From contig JAFIDK010000010.1 of NCBI GenBank assembly GCA_017051695.1, positions 42,188 through 106,187 on the forward strand: 64,000 bases of DNA. The letters are read 5' to 3'. The stretch's first letter is position 1, and each line of letters begins with the position of its first letter. The DNA comes from Algoriphagus aestuarii. Lineage in GTDB: Bacteria > Bacteroidota > Bacteroidia > Cytophagales > Cyclobacteriaceae. Positions 1 through 10,090 of the stretch are shown here, one piece after another. The notes beneath the pieces were generated by a model, which was given only the letters and a program-made list of their open reading frames with translations, was not told the DNA's origin and ran no database searches. Both the position numbers and the translations under genes were made by a program.

Positions 1-1670
1 TGGGATTGGTTTTTCTACTGCTTTCATCACTCACCTTATTGACCTTTCCATTTGTAGCTGGAAAGCTGATCGATGCCGCTCAGGGTACAGAATGGATCGT
101 GACTGACATCAATTCTATTGCATTGATTTTAGTAGCGATTTTGGCAGTCCAAAGTATATTCTCCTTTTTTCGGGTTTGGTTGTTTGCGTTGGTTTCCGAG
201 AGATCCATGAGAGATATCCGGATGTCGCTTTACTCCCGCATGGTCAGATTGCCGATGACTTTCTTCGATAAAAGAAGGACTGGAGAACTTATCTCGAGAA
301 TCACAGCAGATGTCAGTTTGCTTCAGGACACTTTTTCGGTGACCCTTGCCGAATTCTTCAGGCAAATTATCACCTTGATCGCTGGAGTCGCATTTCTGCT
401 ATTCAATACTCCAAAACTCACTTTATTTATGTTGGGGACATTCCCGGTTTTGGTATTGATTGCTATGATTTTTGGCAAGTTTATCCGAAGACTTTCCAAA
501 AAGACCCAAGATGAATTGGCTGCGGCAAATGTGATTGTGGAGGAGACGCTTCAATCGATCAGTACGGTGAAGTCCTTTGTAGGAGAAGCATACGAATCAG
601 CGAGGTATGGGAAAGGCTTGAATTCAGTCGTTGGAGTGGCTTTACGTCAGGCAAAATACCGGGGAGCATTTATTTCATTTATCATATTTGCATTGTTTGG
701 TGGTATTGTGGCGGTGATGTGGTATGGTGCCAGTTTGGTGGGTTCCGGTGACATGAGTGTAGGGGAGTTGGTTTCTTTTGTACTCTATACCACCTTTATC
801 GGGGGCTCCATTGCAGGTCTTGGAGACATTTATGGTCAAGTACAAAAAGCAATCGGTTCTTCAGAAAGAGTTTTGGAGATTTTGGAAGAAGAAACAGAGG
901 CCTCTGGAGGTGATGTAGCATTGGATTTCCAAGGGAAAATCGATTTCAAAAATATTCAATTTCATTATCCAACCCGTCCAGAAGTGGAAGTGTTGAAGGG
1001 TCTGTCTTTCCATGTCAATCCTGGTGAAAAAGTAGCTTTGGCGGGACATTCAGGGGCTGGTAAATCCACCATCATCCAGTTGTTATTGAGATTTTATGAA
1101 ATTCAGGAAGGTGCCATTTTGGTGGATGATAAAAACATCAATCATTGGGATTTACAGGCTTTGCGTAGCAAAGTGGGAATTGTACCTCAGGAAGTCTTGC
1201 TCTTTGGTGGGTCTATCCGTGAAAATATTGCTTATGCCAAGCCAGATGCAACAGAAGAGGAAATTATTGAAGCCGCAAAAATGGCAAACGCCTGGCAGTT
1301 TATCCATCAGTTTCCAGAAGGAATGGAAACCTTGGTGGGAGAGAGGGGCGTCAAGTTATCCGGAGGCCAAAGGCAGCGCGTGGCCATTGCCAGAGCAATT
1401 TTAAAAGATCCGTCCATTTTGATTTTAGATGAAGCGACTTCTTCTCTGGATGCTGAGTCGGAATCTTTGGTGCAGGAGGCTTTGGATGAATTGATGAAAG
1501 GTAGAACGACTATTATCATTGCCCATCGATTGGCAACTATTCGAAAAGTAGACAGGATTTACGTCCTAAAAGATGGCGAGATTATAGAAGAGGGAAACCA
1601 TCAGGACCTGTTGAAGAAAGAGGAAGGATTCTACGCCAATCTGGTCAAACTACAATTTGCTGACACCTGA
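1..1670 (+). CDS. ABC transporter, fused permease/ATPase (MsbA-type), 5' truncated
   Basis: Half-size exporter: N-terminal transmembrane domain (about the first 290 visible residues) fused to an ATP-binding domain. The ATPase motifs are all present: Walker A GHSGAGKST (nt about 1044-1070), Q-loop in VGIVPQEV, signature LSGGQRQR (about 1355), Walker B ILILDEATSSLD (about 1420) and H-loop IIAHR. The frame is open through base 1, and full-length relatives have about 590-600 residues, so perhaps 30-50 residues lie outside the window. A TTG at 6 is in frame but falls inside a transmembrane segment and is not the real start. Such proteins dimerise in the inner membrane and flip lipids or export hydrophobic compounds. 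The substrate cannot be told from sequence. Family assignment is firm; identity with MsbA itself is not. Confidence 0.93.
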   Translation, partial: GLVFLLLSSLTLLTFPFVAGKLIDAAQGTEWIVTDINSIALILVAILAVQSIFSFFRVWLFALVSERSMRDIRMSLYSRMVRLPMTFFDKRRTGELISRITADVSLLQDTFSVTLAEFFRQIITLIAGVAFLLFNTPKLTLFMLGTFPVLVLIAMIFGKFIRRLSKKTQDELAAANVIVEETLQSISTVKSFVGEAYESARYGKGLNSVVGVALRQAKYRGAFISFIIFALFGGIVAVMWYGASLVGSGDMSVGELVSFVLYTTFIGGSIAGLGDIYGQVQKAIGSSERVLEILEEETEASGGDVALDFQGKIDFKNIQFHYPTRPEVEVLKGLSFHVNPGEKVALAGHSGAGKSTIIQLLLRFYEIQEGAILVDDKNINHWDLQALRSKVGIVPQEVLLFGGSIRENIAYAKPDATEEEIIEAAKMANAWQFIHQFPEGMETLVGERGVKLSGGQRQRVAIARAILKDPSILILDEATSSLDAESESLVQEALDELMKGRTTIIIAHRLATIRKVDRIYVLKDGEIIEEGNHQDLLKKEEGFYANLVKLQFADT

Positions 1671-1724
1671 GTCGTCCAAGTGAATCCATAAAATATTCAA
1701 AGTCGTAGATCGTCCAAAAAAGTA

Positions 1725-2513
1725 ATGAGTTCACCATTGGATAGATTAATACAATCAGTTCAACTAGAACGGGAAGTATTATTAAACCACCCTATTTATA
1801 AAGATTTATCCTCCCTTGCTGATTTTCAAAAATTCATGGAATACCATGTTTTTGCGGTTTGGGATTTTATGAGTCTGCTCAAAGCTCTCCAATATAGATT
1901 GACAGGAATGAGTCTTCCTTGGCTTCCTGCGAAAGATTCTATGGCGGCTCGATTGATTAATGACATTGTTCTGGCTGAGGAAAGTGATGAAGATAGCAAA
2001 GGTGGATTTTGCAGTCATTTTGAATTGTATCTGGAGGCCATGAAAGAAGCCGGTGCTTCTACCGAAAAAATTGATTCCTTGATTGCCAAGTTGGAAAGAG
2101 GATTGGATTTTGAGCAAAGCTTAAAAAACCTTGATCTGCCAGAATTTGTGCAGTCATTTTTACTTGTTAACTATCGGACGGTTTTGGATGGGAAATCCCA
2201 TGAGATCGCTGCTTCCTTTACATTGGGGAGGGAGGATTTGATTCCTGATCTTTTCCGAAAGTTGGTAGATAAACTTGTTAAAAATCAGCCTGAGAAGCTA
2301 GGTACTCTTTCCTATTATTTTGACCGTCATATCCACTTGGATGAAGAGGAGCATGGGCCCCTTGCTTGGAGAATGATGAGCCTGTTGATGGGGGATGATC
2401 CTGAAAAATTAAAGGAGTCCGAACATGCAGCAAGAGAAGCGTTGGCAGCCAGAAAAGTGCTTTGGGATGGAATCCATCAGCAAATCAAGAAGAAAAACTT
2501 TGATCTGGTCTGA
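1725..2513 (+). CDS. DUF3050 family protein, heme-oxygenase-like fold
   Basis: A 262-residue soluble protein matching DUF3050, a family with the helical heme-oxygenase-like fold. The typical FMEYHVFAVWDFMSLLKALQ segment is at residues 38-57. A late helix carries HIHLDEEEHG (about residues 203-212), with two His and several acidic residues suited to binding metal. Related heme-oxygenase-fold proteins include diiron oxygenases, so a metal-dependent oxidase is possible; this is inference. The gene starts 54 bases after the ABC gene in the same direction and may share its transcript. It ends 3 bases before a convergent methyltransferase gene. No signal peptide is visible, so it is cytoplasmic. 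Confidence 0.85.
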   Translation: MSSPLDRLIQSVQLEREVLLNHPIYKDLSSLADFQKFMEYHVFAVWDFMSLLKALQYRLTGMSLPWLPAKDSMAARLINDIVLAEESDEDSKGGFCSHFELYLEAMKEAGASTEKIDSLIAKLERGLDFEQSLKNLDLPEFVQSFLLVNYRTVLDGKSHEIAASFTLGREDLIPDLFRKLVDKLVKNQPEKLGTLSYYFDRHIHLDEEEHGPLAWRMMSLLMGDDPEKLKESEHAAREALAARKVLWDGIHQQIKKKNFDLV

Positions 2514-2516
2514 AAA

Positions 2517-3188
2517 TCAAGCCAGATTATGAGCTGAGAAAGATTTGACCATACCAAGCATCCGTTCTTTGTAAATGGATGCACCGGGGAATAACTTCTT
2601 CATTCCAGCCTCATCTATCAGGAGAATTTCATCCAAGTATTGTTCTGCTTCTTTCGCATCCCATTTTTTCAATCTGCTGAGACGGGTTTTGGTAAGTACT
2701 GGAAGCATGAGTGATTTTGGCATATACTGCGCAAATGGAATGGCATAATGAGCCTCAATCGGGAAATACTTGTTTGGGGTCTGAATAAAAAATGTCTGAC
2801 CTACACGTTGAATTTCGTTGGCCATTTTTACTTGGTTTTCCCAAGAATAAAGGTGCTCGATGACGGAGTTTGAAAAAACCAAATCGAACCTGTTCGTTTC
2901 AAATTCAGGCATATTTGTAGCATCTCCGATGACACTTTTGATTCTAGGATGAGTGGTTTTTTCCTCGGTTAGATTCAAAAGAGTGATTTCAATTTTTGGA
3001 TTTTCGGGAAGAGAACTGTCTTTCCAGAAATAATCCGTACCTCCTACATCCAGAATTTTTATGGTTTCGGAATCTTTGAATCGACTGTGAAATAGAGATT
3101 CAAATACATGTTGTCTTTTATTTCTAAGCTTTGCTCCTAAGGAATTGGGATTGTCAGATGCCGCGAATAAATCGGTAATGAAACTCAT
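2517..3188 (-). CDS. Class I SAM-dependent methyltransferase
   Basis: A 223-residue protein with the class I methyltransferase core. Motif I is ILDVGGTDYFW (about residues 44-54), an acidic beta-2 end is not obvious, then comes IKSVIGDATNMPEF and FDLVFSNSVIEHL (motif IV region, methyltransferase type 11 style). The C-terminal third is lineage-specific. The substrate is unknown; neighbours give no pathway. It is convergent with the DUF3050 gene (3 bases between stop codons) and is read from its own start at 3188. The upstream 168 bases hold the terminator of the stress-protein gene, so it has its own promoter region. Confidence 0.85.
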   Translation of the reverse strand: MSFITDLFAASDNPNSLGAKLRNKRQHVFESLFHSRFKDSETIKILDVGGTDYFWKDSSLPENPKIEITLLNLTEEKTTHPRIKSVIGDATNMPEFETNRFDLVFSNSVIEHLYSWENQVKMANEIQRVGQTFFIQTPNKYFPIEAHYAIPFAQYMPKSLMLPVLTKTRLSRLKKWDAKEAEQYLDEILLIDEAGMKKLFPGASIYKERMLGMVKSFSAHNLA

Positions 3189-3291
3189 AATTTGCTCAGT
3201 GGAGCGATTTTTTGAAGGGATTAAAAGCCAAAAGTAAGCAGCCTCGTCGATTCTTCGATTAATTTTTTGAGGAAATGGCCTAAGTTTTCAT

Positions 3292-3323
3292 AAAAAAGCC
3301 CTCCGGGAATACCAAGAGGGCTT
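3292..3323 (-). terminator. Intrinsic terminator of the universal stress protein gene
   Basis: On the minus strand an 8-bp stem (AAGCCCTC / GAGGGCTT) with a 12-base loop is followed by a run of six T. It lies 34 bases past the stop of the universal stress protein gene. Confidence 0.85.
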
Positions 3324-3356
3324 CAATACTGAGACTATTTCTCCAGTTTCAATTTT

Positions 3357-4271
3357 TTAGATTTTAAACAGTGCGTCAAAAAAGCCCATTGTCTCTCCTT
3401 TTTTCTTGAAAATCATCATCGGTAACACATTGTTTACCATCACCAGTTTTTCCGCGACACTTCCAAGAAGAATTGCGGCAGATTTGGTTTTGCCTCTGGA
3501 GCCAAGCAAGATCATGTCGACTCCTAATTCCATCGCTTCATCTAACAATACCTTGCCATCATCATGTCCATCGTTGAGTACAAAATGACATTTCAGTTCG
3601 GGGTGGTTGTGTTTACTGACGAACTTCTGAAAATCATGTCTTGCATTCTCCTTCATGATTTCGGCAAATTCCTCAAAGGTCTTCCCTGTCTTGGAATATC
3701 CATGAGGAACTTGATACATATGTACAGGTACCAACTCAGCTTGGAGCTCATCGGATATTCTCTCTCCAAAATCATAAATCATATGTGTATGCTCCGAGAA
3801 GTCACTCGGAATCATGATTTTTTTAGGTAATCCAGGAGGTCGTTTTTCCTGAAGCATCAAAATAGAGCAAGGTGCTTTCTTTGCAATTCCTTTAGCAAGA
3901 GACCCACTTCCTTCCAATGTTTCTTTTCTGCCCATGATGATCAGATCCACATCTTTGATTTTGGCCCATCTTAGGAAGGTATCAAGAGGATGATTCCCTT
4001 CTTCGGCAAAAACCTCGATTTCTATCGTCTCTGGAAAATTAAACCGGGTTAATTTATCTTTGATAAGCGCTTCTAAGGACTCATCTCCTGGGGCCATTAG
4101 GTCTGGATATTTATCTAAAATTTCTTGAGGAACGGCCAGATCTTTTGCAACATGAACGAAATAACATTTGTCTATCCCAAGAAACTTTAAGAAAACAATG
4201 GTTTTTTTAATCAGGATATCATCCATTTCAGTCAAATCGAGGCCGATCATGGCCTTAGAAAAATATTTCAT
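3357..4271 (-). CDS. Universal stress protein, two UspA domains in tandem
   Basis: A 304-residue protein with two UspA-like domains (about residues 1-140 and 150-292). Domain 1 opens with FSKAMIGLDLTEMDD and ends with the nucleotide-loop pattern IIMGRKETLEGSGSLAKGIA. Domain 2 opens with KIMIPSDFSEHT and has ILLGSRGKTKSAAILLGSVA, close to the G-2x-G-9x-G-(S/T) ATP-binding signature. It is therefore probably a nucleotide-binding stress protein that forms an internal pseudo-dimer. A short tail (GFFDALFKI) follows the second domain. Monocistronic: terminator downstream and an opposite-strand gene upstream. Confidence 0.92.
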   Translation of the reverse strand: MKYFSKAMIGLDLTEMDDILIKKTIVFLKFLGIDKCYFVHVAKDLAVPQEILDKYPDLMAPGDESLEALIKDKLTRFNFPETIEIEVFAEEGNHPLDTFLRWAKIKDVDLIIMGRKETLEGSGSLAKGIAKKAPCSILMLQEKRPPGLPKKIMIPSDFSEHTHMIYDFGERISDELQAELVPVHMYQVPHGYSKTGKTFEEFAEIMKENARHDFQKFVSKHNHPELKCHFVLNDGHDDGKVLLDEAMELGVDMILLGSRGKTKSAAILLGSVAEKLVMVNNVLPMMIFKKKGETMGFFDALFKI

Positions 4272-4375
4272 AGCTGTTTGGTATTTGAGATGAACAATTT
4301 AATGTTTTGATTGAGGAATTCGAATAGTTTTTTTGTTTTTAAAGATTTGGGTTCAACCCGAGGTAAAATTTAGTG

Positions 4376-4942
4376 ATGGCAAATTTTCAAAAGTATTTTC
4401 TGGCGATCGTACCTGAAGGGGAGTTGCAAGGAAGATTAACAGATTTAAAGGAGCTTCTTAGAGATCGTTTTGGGATCAAATATGCCTTAAAATCTCCAGC
4501 TCATGTAACATTAAAGATGCCATTTAGTTTTAACGAAGCCAAAGAAGATTATCTGCTAGATCAGTTGAAAAACTTTTTATCTAATCATGAAGAGTTCACT
4601 TTGACGATTTCAGGGATTCATACTTTTGGGAACCGCGTGGTTTATCTGGGGATAGAAAATTCTCAGGAGTTGCTAAGCTTGCAAAAAAATCTTCTAAGGT
4701 TCTGCAGAATAGAATTAAAGTTAATTGAAGAATTGAGTGATAAAAACTATCATCCCCATCTGACTATGGCATTTAAAGATCTGAAAAAAACACCAATACC
4801 AAATATTATAAAAGTCCTAAATGAAAAACCTATTTATGAAGAAATCGGTATAAAGCATCTTTTTTTGCTGAAAAGGGTAGATGGCAGATGGGTTGTTTGC
4901 AAAAACATTCCTCTTGGGGCGGAAAATTCTGCTAAATGGTAG
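4376..4942 (+). CDS. 2H phosphodiesterase, LigT / 2'-5' RNA ligase family
   Basis: A 188-residue protein with the two HxTx motifs of the 2H phosphoesterase superfamily: HVTL (about residue 42) and HLTM (about residue 128). The two His-Thr pairs form the active site in LigT-like enzymes that cleave 2',3'-cyclic phosphates or 2'-5' bonds on RNA. The real substrate is not predictable. The ATG at 4376 is preferred over the GTG just before it. It stands alone: divergent from the stress-protein gene and followed by a long AT-rich gap. Confidence 0.85.
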   Translation: MANFQKYFLAIVPEGELQGRLTDLKELLRDRFGIKYALKSPAHVTLKMPFSFNEAKEDYLLDQLKNFLSNHEEFTLTISGIHTFGNRVVYLGIENSQELLSLQKNLLRFCRIELKLIEELSDKNYHPHLTMAFKDLKKTPIPNIIKVLNEKPIYEEIGIKHLFLLKRVDGRWVVCKNIPLGAENSAKW

Positions 4943-5415
4943 AAAATGTTTGATTTAAAGTAAAAACCAATGCCATTTATAAAAAAAGTTAAAATTTTAT
5001 AAAATTCTGTTTATTGAAAAAAGCTAATAGAATGTTTGGCTAAAATCCAAGGCCTTGGCAAGAGCCCCAAAATTTAATTTGGAATTTTAATTTGATAAAT
5101 TGAAGGAAAGAAATTTTATATCGACTTATTTAAGAATAGAATTTTTGATGGGTATAGGATTATTTTTAGAAGCGATATAAAAATGTTTTATTCTTTTAGT
5201 TTACAGAATAAAAATGAATAAAATAACCTTTTAATTGATGTTTTATATTGTTTAAAGATGATCGATGCGCTAAACAAATTAAAAAATTAATTTTTAACGA
5301 AAAAACCATAGAAAATTGCTCTTAAAGCCCCTTAAGCATCGATTCTAATTTTTTTTATTTCGTTCTATTCAGAAGATATTCGCTACCTGAAGTTAAAAAA
5401 CTAAATTAACGACCT
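4943..5415. other. AT-rich intergenic region upstream of susC
   Basis: A 473-base very AT-rich gap with no credible coding frame on either strand. It must hold the 3' end of the phosphodiesterase transcript and the promoter and leader of the SusC/SusD operon. I could not fix a -7/-33 pair with confidence. No sigma/anti-sigma regulator gene adjoins the operon. Confidence 0.5.
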
Positions 5416-8400
5416 ATGAAGAAAGTTTTATTAGGTTTTGCGTTATCCTTGTTGACAGTAATGTCAGTATTGGCGCAAAGCAAAACAATCACTGGTAGGG
5501 TAACTTCGGCTGAAGAGCCTGAAGGAGTACCAGGAGCGAGTGTGGTGGTGAAAGGAACCACACAAGGAACAATTACAGACATAGATGGGTCTTATTCCAT
5601 CCAGGTGCCAAGTGAAGCTACCACTTTGGTTTACAGTTTTGTAGGATATCTTACTAAAGAGATGCCTATCGGTTCCAACAGCGTGATCAATGTGGTCATG
5701 GATGTGGATGTCAAAACGTTGAATGAAGTAGTCGTAGTAGGTTACGGTACTCAGGAAAGAAGAGAAATCACAGGTTCTGTGACTTCTATCGACAGCAAGG
5801 CGATCGAGAACTTGGTTTCTCCATCTTTCGAATCTCAACTTGCTGGTAGAGCACCAGGTGTTCAGATCACTACGCCTTCCGGTATCTTGGGAGCTGCACC
5901 GATCATCAGAATCCGAGGTGTCAACTCAATTTCTTCCAGTGCTAGCCCATTGATCGTGATCGACGGAGTACCAGTGGTGAGCAATGACCGTTCTTCTGTG
6001 AACGCAGCTAACCCTTTGGCAAACATCAACCCTGCTGACATTGCTTCTTTCGAAGTATTGAAAGATGGTTCTGCTTCTGCCATTTATGGTTCTAGAGCTG
6101 CAAACGGTGTGATTTTGATCACCACCAAAAGAGGTTCATCCGGAAAAGCAAAAGTTTCTTACAACACTTCCATGGGTTTCAACGAGGAAGTAGACAGATT
6201 TGACCTGTTGACTGGCGATGAGTGGGTAACTATTGCGAATGAAAAATTAGCAAATGCTGGTCAAGATCCATTAGCATTCAATGACGTTAACACTGATTGG
6301 CAAGATCTAATCTTCAGAAAAGGTTTTACTCAGCAGCATAACTTATCTATTGCAGGTGGTTCTGATGCTACGAAGTATTTCTTCTCTTTGGGTTACACTG
6401 ATCAGGAATCTCCAGTTAGACCTAACGAATTGAGCAGATATTCTTTCAGAGCGAATATCGATCACAGCATCTCTAAAGCGGTAAGAATCGGAACTTCCCT
6501 TTCTTATTCTTACACAGAAATCTTTGGTTTGAACAACGGCGCAAACTCACTTTCCGGTGCGATCTACAATGCTACCCGTTCTTTGCCAAACGTGCCAATT
6601 TACGATCCTGAAAACACTGCTTTTGATGGATACAATGTTACAGCTAACGGTGCAACCACTGGTTTCGGTGCTAACCTTGCTGGTCCAGATAACAATATCC
6701 CGAACATCGGTTTTGTAATTGACAATAACCTTTATAGAAGTAGAACTCACAGAGCTATCGGTAATGCTTATGGTGAAATTGATATCATTACAGGTTTGAC
6801 TGCAAGATCTCAGATCGGTATTGACTTGACCATGAATGATGACTTCCAGTCTCTGGATCCAAGACATGGTGATGGTAGAAGCTCAAACGGTTCTGTATTT
6901 ATGGCTTATAACCCAGCATTCCGTTGGAACTGGCAAAATACCTTGAATTATCAGACAGTAATTGCTGATGATCATAACTTGAACGTGACTGCAGGTTTGG
7001 AATATCAGTTTACTAAATTCTACAACTTCTCTGCTTCAGGAACTGACATTTCTGATAACTTCTACAGATTAAACAACATTATCTCTGGATCTTATAACAA
7101 TCAGTTCTCTGGTGGAGGATATGCTGAAAGAGGATTTGATTCTTACTTCGGTAGATTTAACTATAGCTACAAAGGCAAATACCTGGCTTCTTTCACTTTG
7201 AGAAATGACGGTATTTCTGATTTGGCTATCGAAAACCAAAGAGGTACTTTCTTCGGTGGATCTGTGGGATGGAGAGTTTCTGATGAATCTTTCTTCAACT
7301 CTGAGTTGATCTCTGATTTTAAAGTAAGAGCTTCTTATGCAGAAGTAGGTAATACTGAAATCGGTACTTTCGCAGCTTACGGTGGTTATAGCCCAGTATT
7401 GGGTGGTGCCGGAGCAGGTATTGGTTATTCAGCTATCGCAAACAACAATCTTCAGTGGGAAACTTCCAAAAAATTCAACGTGGGTTTGGATATGACTATT
7501 GGAAGAGTAACTGTGGCTGTGGATTACTTTACCAATGACATCGACGGTTTGATATTGGATGCTCCAACAGCTCTTTCTCTTGGTGTACCTGATAATGAAA
7601 TCAGCCAAAACATCGGCGCGATGACTAACTCTGGTTTGGAATTCAGAGCTTATGCAAATGTGATCAACAGAGGTAAATTCTCTTGGGATACTGATTTCAA
7701 CATCACATTCATTAAAAACGAAGTGACTGATTTGATTTCTCCGTTAACAAGTACTTATAACAGAACTGAAGTAGGTAATCCAATTGCTCAACTTTATGGA
7801 TATCAGTGGGCAGGTGTTAATCCTGCAAATGGGAACCCTCTTTATGTTTCTGGTGATGTAATAGTTCAATATAATTTGCAACCAGATTTACCAGATGGAA
7901 CCAGAAGAAGTGGTTATAAAGCATACGATCCTGCTAACCCAGGTGATGTATCTGTGACTGGTTCTGCTCCAACTCAAGCGTATTTGGGAAATACACTTCC
8001 TAAGTGGCAAGGTGGTTGGTCAAACAACTTCAAGTTTGGCAATTTTGATGCTGAAATCTTTACGAGATTCTCTGGTGGTAACTACCTTATGAACGAATCT
8101 TTAAGAGGCCTTTTGGGTCAGGGTTTCTCGAACAACCATGCAAGCATCCTAAACAGATGGACTGAAAGCGGTCAGGTAACAGATATTCCTAAGCTTTATA
8201 CGGGATCAGATCAGGATATGTGGCAAAACTCTGCTGCCAATTCCAGATTTGTAGAGAAAGGTGACTTTGTAAAAATCCAGAATATCGTATTAGGTTATAC
8301 TGTACCTCAAGCTGCTTTGACATCTGCTTTCAAAGGAGCTATCTCTAATGCAAGATTCTTCGCGCAAGTACAGAATCCATTTACTTTCACAGGTTACTCT

Positions 8401-8511
8401 GGATTGGATCCAGAATCTAACCAGTACTCTGGTCAGCTTCAATTTGGTGTGGATTGGAACGTAGCTCCAATCATCCGTACCTACACTCTTGGTGTGAACG
8501 TAGGTTTCTAA
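5416..8511 (+). CDS. SusC/RagA-type TonB-dependent outer-membrane receptor
   Basis: A 1031-residue outer-membrane transporter. It has a signal peptide (residues 1-20, cut after VLAQ), a carboxypeptidase-regulatory-like beta-sandwich (about 24-105), a TonB-box region with EVVVVGYGTQ (about 103-112), a plug with the SusC signature VLKDGSASAIYGSRAANGV (about 215-235) and a 22-strand barrel ending in the terminal Phe of NVGF. It takes up oligomeric nutrients together with the SusD lipoprotein encoded 28 bases downstream. There is no N-terminal secretin/TonB short domain, so it does not signal to an anti-sigma factor. No glycoside hydrolase adjoins it; the next gene is an M1 peptidase, so the ligand may be peptide-like (inference). 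Confidence 0.97.
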   Translation: MKKVLLGFALSLLTVMSVLAQSKTITGRVTSAEEPEGVPGASVVVKGTTQGTITDIDGSYSIQVPSEATTLVYSFVGYLTKEMPIGSNSVINVVMDVDVKTLNEVVVVGYGTQERREITGSVTSIDSKAIENLVSPSFESQLAGRAPGVQITTPSGILGAAPIIRIRGVNSISSSASPLIVIDGVPVVSNDRSSVNAANPLANINPADIASFEVLKDGSASAIYGSRAANGVILITTKRGSSGKAKVSYNTSMGFNEEVDRFDLLTGDEWVTIANEKLANAGQDPLAFNDVNTDWQDLIFRKGFTQQHNLSIAGGSDATKYFFSLGYTDQESPVRPNELSRYSFRANIDHSISKAVRIGTSLSYSYTEIFGLNNGANSLSGAIYNATRSLPNVPIYDPENTAFDGYNVTANGATTGFGANLAGPDNNIPNIGFVIDNNLYRSRTHRAIGNAYGEIDIITGLTARSQIGIDLTMNDDFQSLDPRHGDGRSSNGSVFMAYNPAFRWNWQNTLNYQTVIADDHNLNVTAGLEYQFTKFYNFSASGTDISDNFYRLNNIISGSYNNQFSGGGYAERGFDSYFGRFNYSYKGKYLASFTLRNDGISDLAIENQRGTFFGGSVGWRVSDESFFNSELISDFKVRASYAEVGNTEIGTFAAYGGYSPVLGGAGAGIGYSAIANNNLQWETSKKFNVGLDMTIGRVTVAVDYFTNDIDGLILDAPTALSLGVPDNEISQNIGAMTNSGLEFRAYANVINRGKFSWDTDFNITFIKNEVTDLISPLTSTYNRTEVGNPIAQLYGYQWAGVNPANGNPLYVSGDVIVQYNLQPDLPDGTRRSGYKAYDPANPGDVSVTGSAPTQAYLGNTLPKWQGGWSNNFKFGNFDAEIFTRFSGGNYLMNESLRGLLGQGFSNNHASILNRWTESGQVTDIPKLYTGSDQDMWQNSAANSRFVEKGDFVKIQNIVLGYTVPQAALTSAFKGAISNARFFAQVQNPFTFTGYSGLDPESNQYSGQLQFGVDWNVAPIIRTYTLGVNVGF

Positions 8512-8539
8512 TTATTAAAACCGAAAAAGAAGAATTACT

Positions 8540-10060
8540 ATGAAAAAATTCACAATAAAAAATATCAAAATGGGCCTGGTAGCCTTAGCCGTTGCTGGCT
8601 TTACCAGTGCTTGTGATGTAACCGAATTGACTCCGGCTACTTTGATTCCAGATTCTGAAGCATTTACTACTGCTGCAAGAATTGAATCAGCTGTTTTAGG
8701 TGTCTATGAATCAGCTCAAAGAGGTTTCTATGCTGGAGCTGTGCAAAGAGGGTATCCTTTTGGTGCTGCCAATGTAGAGCAAGGCGACATGCGTGGTGAA
8801 GATATGTACAACGATCAGTTGTTCTATGAAATCACCTATGTAGGTTCTTATAGCCCTAACTCTGCAAACAATAATGGTATGTGGATCTCTCTTTACAGAA
8901 TGATCAACAGGTTAAACATTATTTTGGATAATTTAGATGAGGCTATCGCAAATGGAGTTTTGACTTCAGAAGAAGGAAATGAGTACAAAGGTGAAATGCT
9001 GTTTATGAGAGCTTTGGCTCACCATGAATTGTTGGTGCACTTTGCAAGACCTTACTCTGATGATCCTTCATCTATGGGTATCCCATACAGAACTTTTGGC
9101 ATCGATGATGTGACTAAGGTTCCTGAAGGGGAAGCTGTGGGTAGAACTACTGTAGGTGAAGATTATACTCAGTTATTGGCTGACTTGGATGCTGCTGAAG
9201 GTTTCTTGCCAGAAGGCGGAGCGTTTAGAGCAAACAAAGGAGCTGCTATCGCTTTGAAATCCAGAATCAAATTGCATATGGGTGATTGGGCAGGCGTCTT
9301 GACTGAATACAATAAATTGACTTCTAAGTATGCAGTAACTGCTAATCCAGCTACTCCATTTAGAGGAGGTAACAGTTCTGATAACATCTTCTCTTTTGTT
9401 AACTCTGCAGAAGCAAACCCTGGTGTAAACGGTGCTTTGCCTTCCATGTACGGTAACCCTGATTTAGGTGCACGTGGATTGGTGAAAATCAGCCCACTTA
9501 TTTGGAGATCAGATTTCTGGAACGCTGAAGATACTAGAAGATCACTTTTGACAACTAGAGATGGACGTGGAATTTATACTGATAAATACCAAGATGCTAC
9601 TACTTATACAGATCCTAACGTGATCTTGAGATATGCTGAAGTAGTTTTGAATGCTGCTGAAGCAAATGCTAGAACTGGTAAGTTGGCTGAGGCTGTAACG
9701 CTATTAAATTCTGTAAGAAGCCGTGCGCTACCTGCTTCAGTACCTGCATATACAGTGGCTGGTTTAGGAAATGAGGATGGTGTTTTGACTGCCATCTGGA
9801 ACGAAAGAAGAATTGAGTTCTTGGCAGAAGGTAGAAGATGGCCAGATATCCACAGATTATCCGGTGAAGGTAAAATGGCTGGAGTTCCTTCTAAGGTTGC
9901 CTCCAGATCTGTTACCAATATTGATTTCTACACAACAGATAGAGCATTATCATTAAATCATTCAATAGAATATAGTAATTCAAGATTCATATGGCCTATT
10001 CCTTTAGCTGAATTACAAACAAATGTTACCGCTCCTATCGAGCAAAATCCAGGTTATTAA
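8540..10060 (+). CDS. RagB/SusD-type nutrient-binding outer-membrane lipoprotein
   Basis: A 506-residue lipoprotein partner of the SusC protein. Its signal peptide ends in lipobox TSAC with the acylated Cys at residue 25, followed directly by SusD-type text (DVTELTPATLI). Internal SusD features are the helical TPR-like part (YRMINRLNIILDNLDEA, MRALAHHELLVHFA) and the C-terminal IWNERRIEFLAEGRRWPDI segment. It should cap the SusC barrel and bind the ligand. Cotranscribed with susC; the operon ends at a strong terminator at 10091. Confidence 0.97.
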   Translation: MKKFTIKNIKMGLVALAVAGFTSACDVTELTPATLIPDSEAFTTAARIESAVLGVYESAQRGFYAGAVQRGYPFGAANVEQGDMRGEDMYNDQLFYEITYVGSYSPNSANNNGMWISLYRMINRLNIILDNLDEAIANGVLTSEEGNEYKGEMLFMRALAHHELLVHFARPYSDDPSSMGIPYRTFGIDDVTKVPEGEAVGRTTVGEDYTQLLADLDAAEGFLPEGGAFRANKGAAIALKSRIKLHMGDWAGVLTEYNKLTSKYAVTANPATPFRGGNSSDNIFSFVNSAEANPGVNGALPSMYGNPDLGARGLVKISPLIWRSDFWNAEDTRRSLLTTRDGRGIYTDKYQDATTYTDPNVILRYAEVVLNAAEANARTGKLAEAVTLLNSVRSRALPASVPAYTVAGLGNEDGVLTAIWNERRIEFLAEGRRWPDIHRLSGEGKMAGVPSKVASRSVTNIDFYTTDRALSLNHSIEYSNSRFIWPIPLAELQTNVTAPIEQNPGY

Positions 10061-10090
10061 TAAAAAGCCTGTTTTACCAAGTGTTTTAAA

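Noticed and set aside
4350-4372. GGGTTCAACCCGAGG resembling a tRNA T-arm
   Set aside because: No cloverleaf, acceptor stem or CCA around it; it is the leader of the phosphodiesterase gene.
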